In this document: in pieces, positions 49,934 through 49,947 of the stretch
How the letters are laid out: each line of letters starts with the position of its first letter
Position numbering within the stretch: the stretch's first letter is position 1
From: Candidatus Melainabacteria bacterium
GTDB taxonomy: Bacteria > Cyanobacteriota > Vampirovibrionia > Obscuribacterales > Obscuribacteraceae
Length of the DNA: 49,947 nucleotides
Reading direction: 5' to 3'
Assembly: GCA_013288645.1 (NCBI GenBank)
Contig: JABDBL010000017.1
Span: 1-49,947 of the forward strand
Program-made: the position numbers and the translations under genes
The notes under the pieces: model-generated
What the model was told of the DNA's origin: nothing
Database searches by the model: none
What the model saw: the letters and a program-made list of their open reading frames with translations, nothing else

Positions 49934-49947
49934 ACTTGATGCGTTCA

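Overview
The window comes from a diderm (Gram-negative-type) bacterium with a low-GC housekeeping background: aspS, lysC, murA, rpsU, a KdsC-like phosphatase, a ManC-type cupin, comM/yifB, a HerA-type ATPase, AmrS, a c-type cytochrome lipoprotein and two TadG-like proteins. Several small families (DUF6883/DUF4926 pairs, CopG-type and HigBA toxin-antitoxin modules, a HAS-barrel HerA) remind me of Cyanobacteria and their non-photosynthetic relatives (Melainabacteria/Vampirovibrionia). That placement is inference, not proof. No rRNA, tRNA, CRISPR array, integrase or transposase was recognised.

The most striking property is a two-part composition. Between the AT-rich core genes lie about 16 clearly GC-rich genes: 352-1674, 2563-4317, 4995-5486, 5636-7318, 17320-17685, 18221-19357, 20003-20653, 24065-24919, 26426-29095, 33224-33622, 33778-34488, 34605-35771, 38130-38633, 38794-39375, 40601-40954 and 45528-46076. 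Most are orphans; the recognisable ones are two GH77 (MalQ-like) paralogs, a divergent glucokinase and a beta-helix surface protein. Most are single-gene units with a stem-loop just before a strong Shine-Dalgarno, a private hairpin terminator, and a copy of a short GCGCTAGC-type intergenic repeat about 240-480 bp upstream.

Layout. 1-7.5 kb: a segmental duplication carrying a decayed GH77 gene (left) and an intact-looking one (right), each followed by the same terminator and the 3' end of an FAD oxidoreductase gene; between them lie a cupin and a protein with four internal repeats. 7.4-10.2 kb: the full FAD oxidoreductase and a divergent KdsC-like gene. 10.2-15.5 kb: tandem TadG/vWA-like genes with TTG starts, separated by a mosaic scar. 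15.7-26 kb: AmrS, three GC-rich units including the glucokinase, rpsU (too short for usual ORF cutoffs), aspS, another GC-rich unit and a MazEF-type module. 26-29 kb: beta-helix protein. 29-33 kb: a toxin-antitoxin module between duplicated copies of the comM promoter/start, then comM and the first DUF6883-DUF4926 pair. 33-41 kb: GC-rich orphans around lysC and a DUF427 gene. 41-44 kb: second DUF6883-DUF4926 pair, murA, cytochrome c. 44-50 kb: a possible structured RNA, a GC-rich unit, HigBA, an antitoxin with a decayed toxin gene, and HerA, whose upstream repeat matches the one before aspS.

Working together: MalQ-like and glucokinase-like products fit maltodextrin/glycogen use; KdsC and the ManC-type cupin fit surface polysaccharide synthesis; the toxin-antitoxin genes, decayed copies and scars point to repeated small insertions and duplications.
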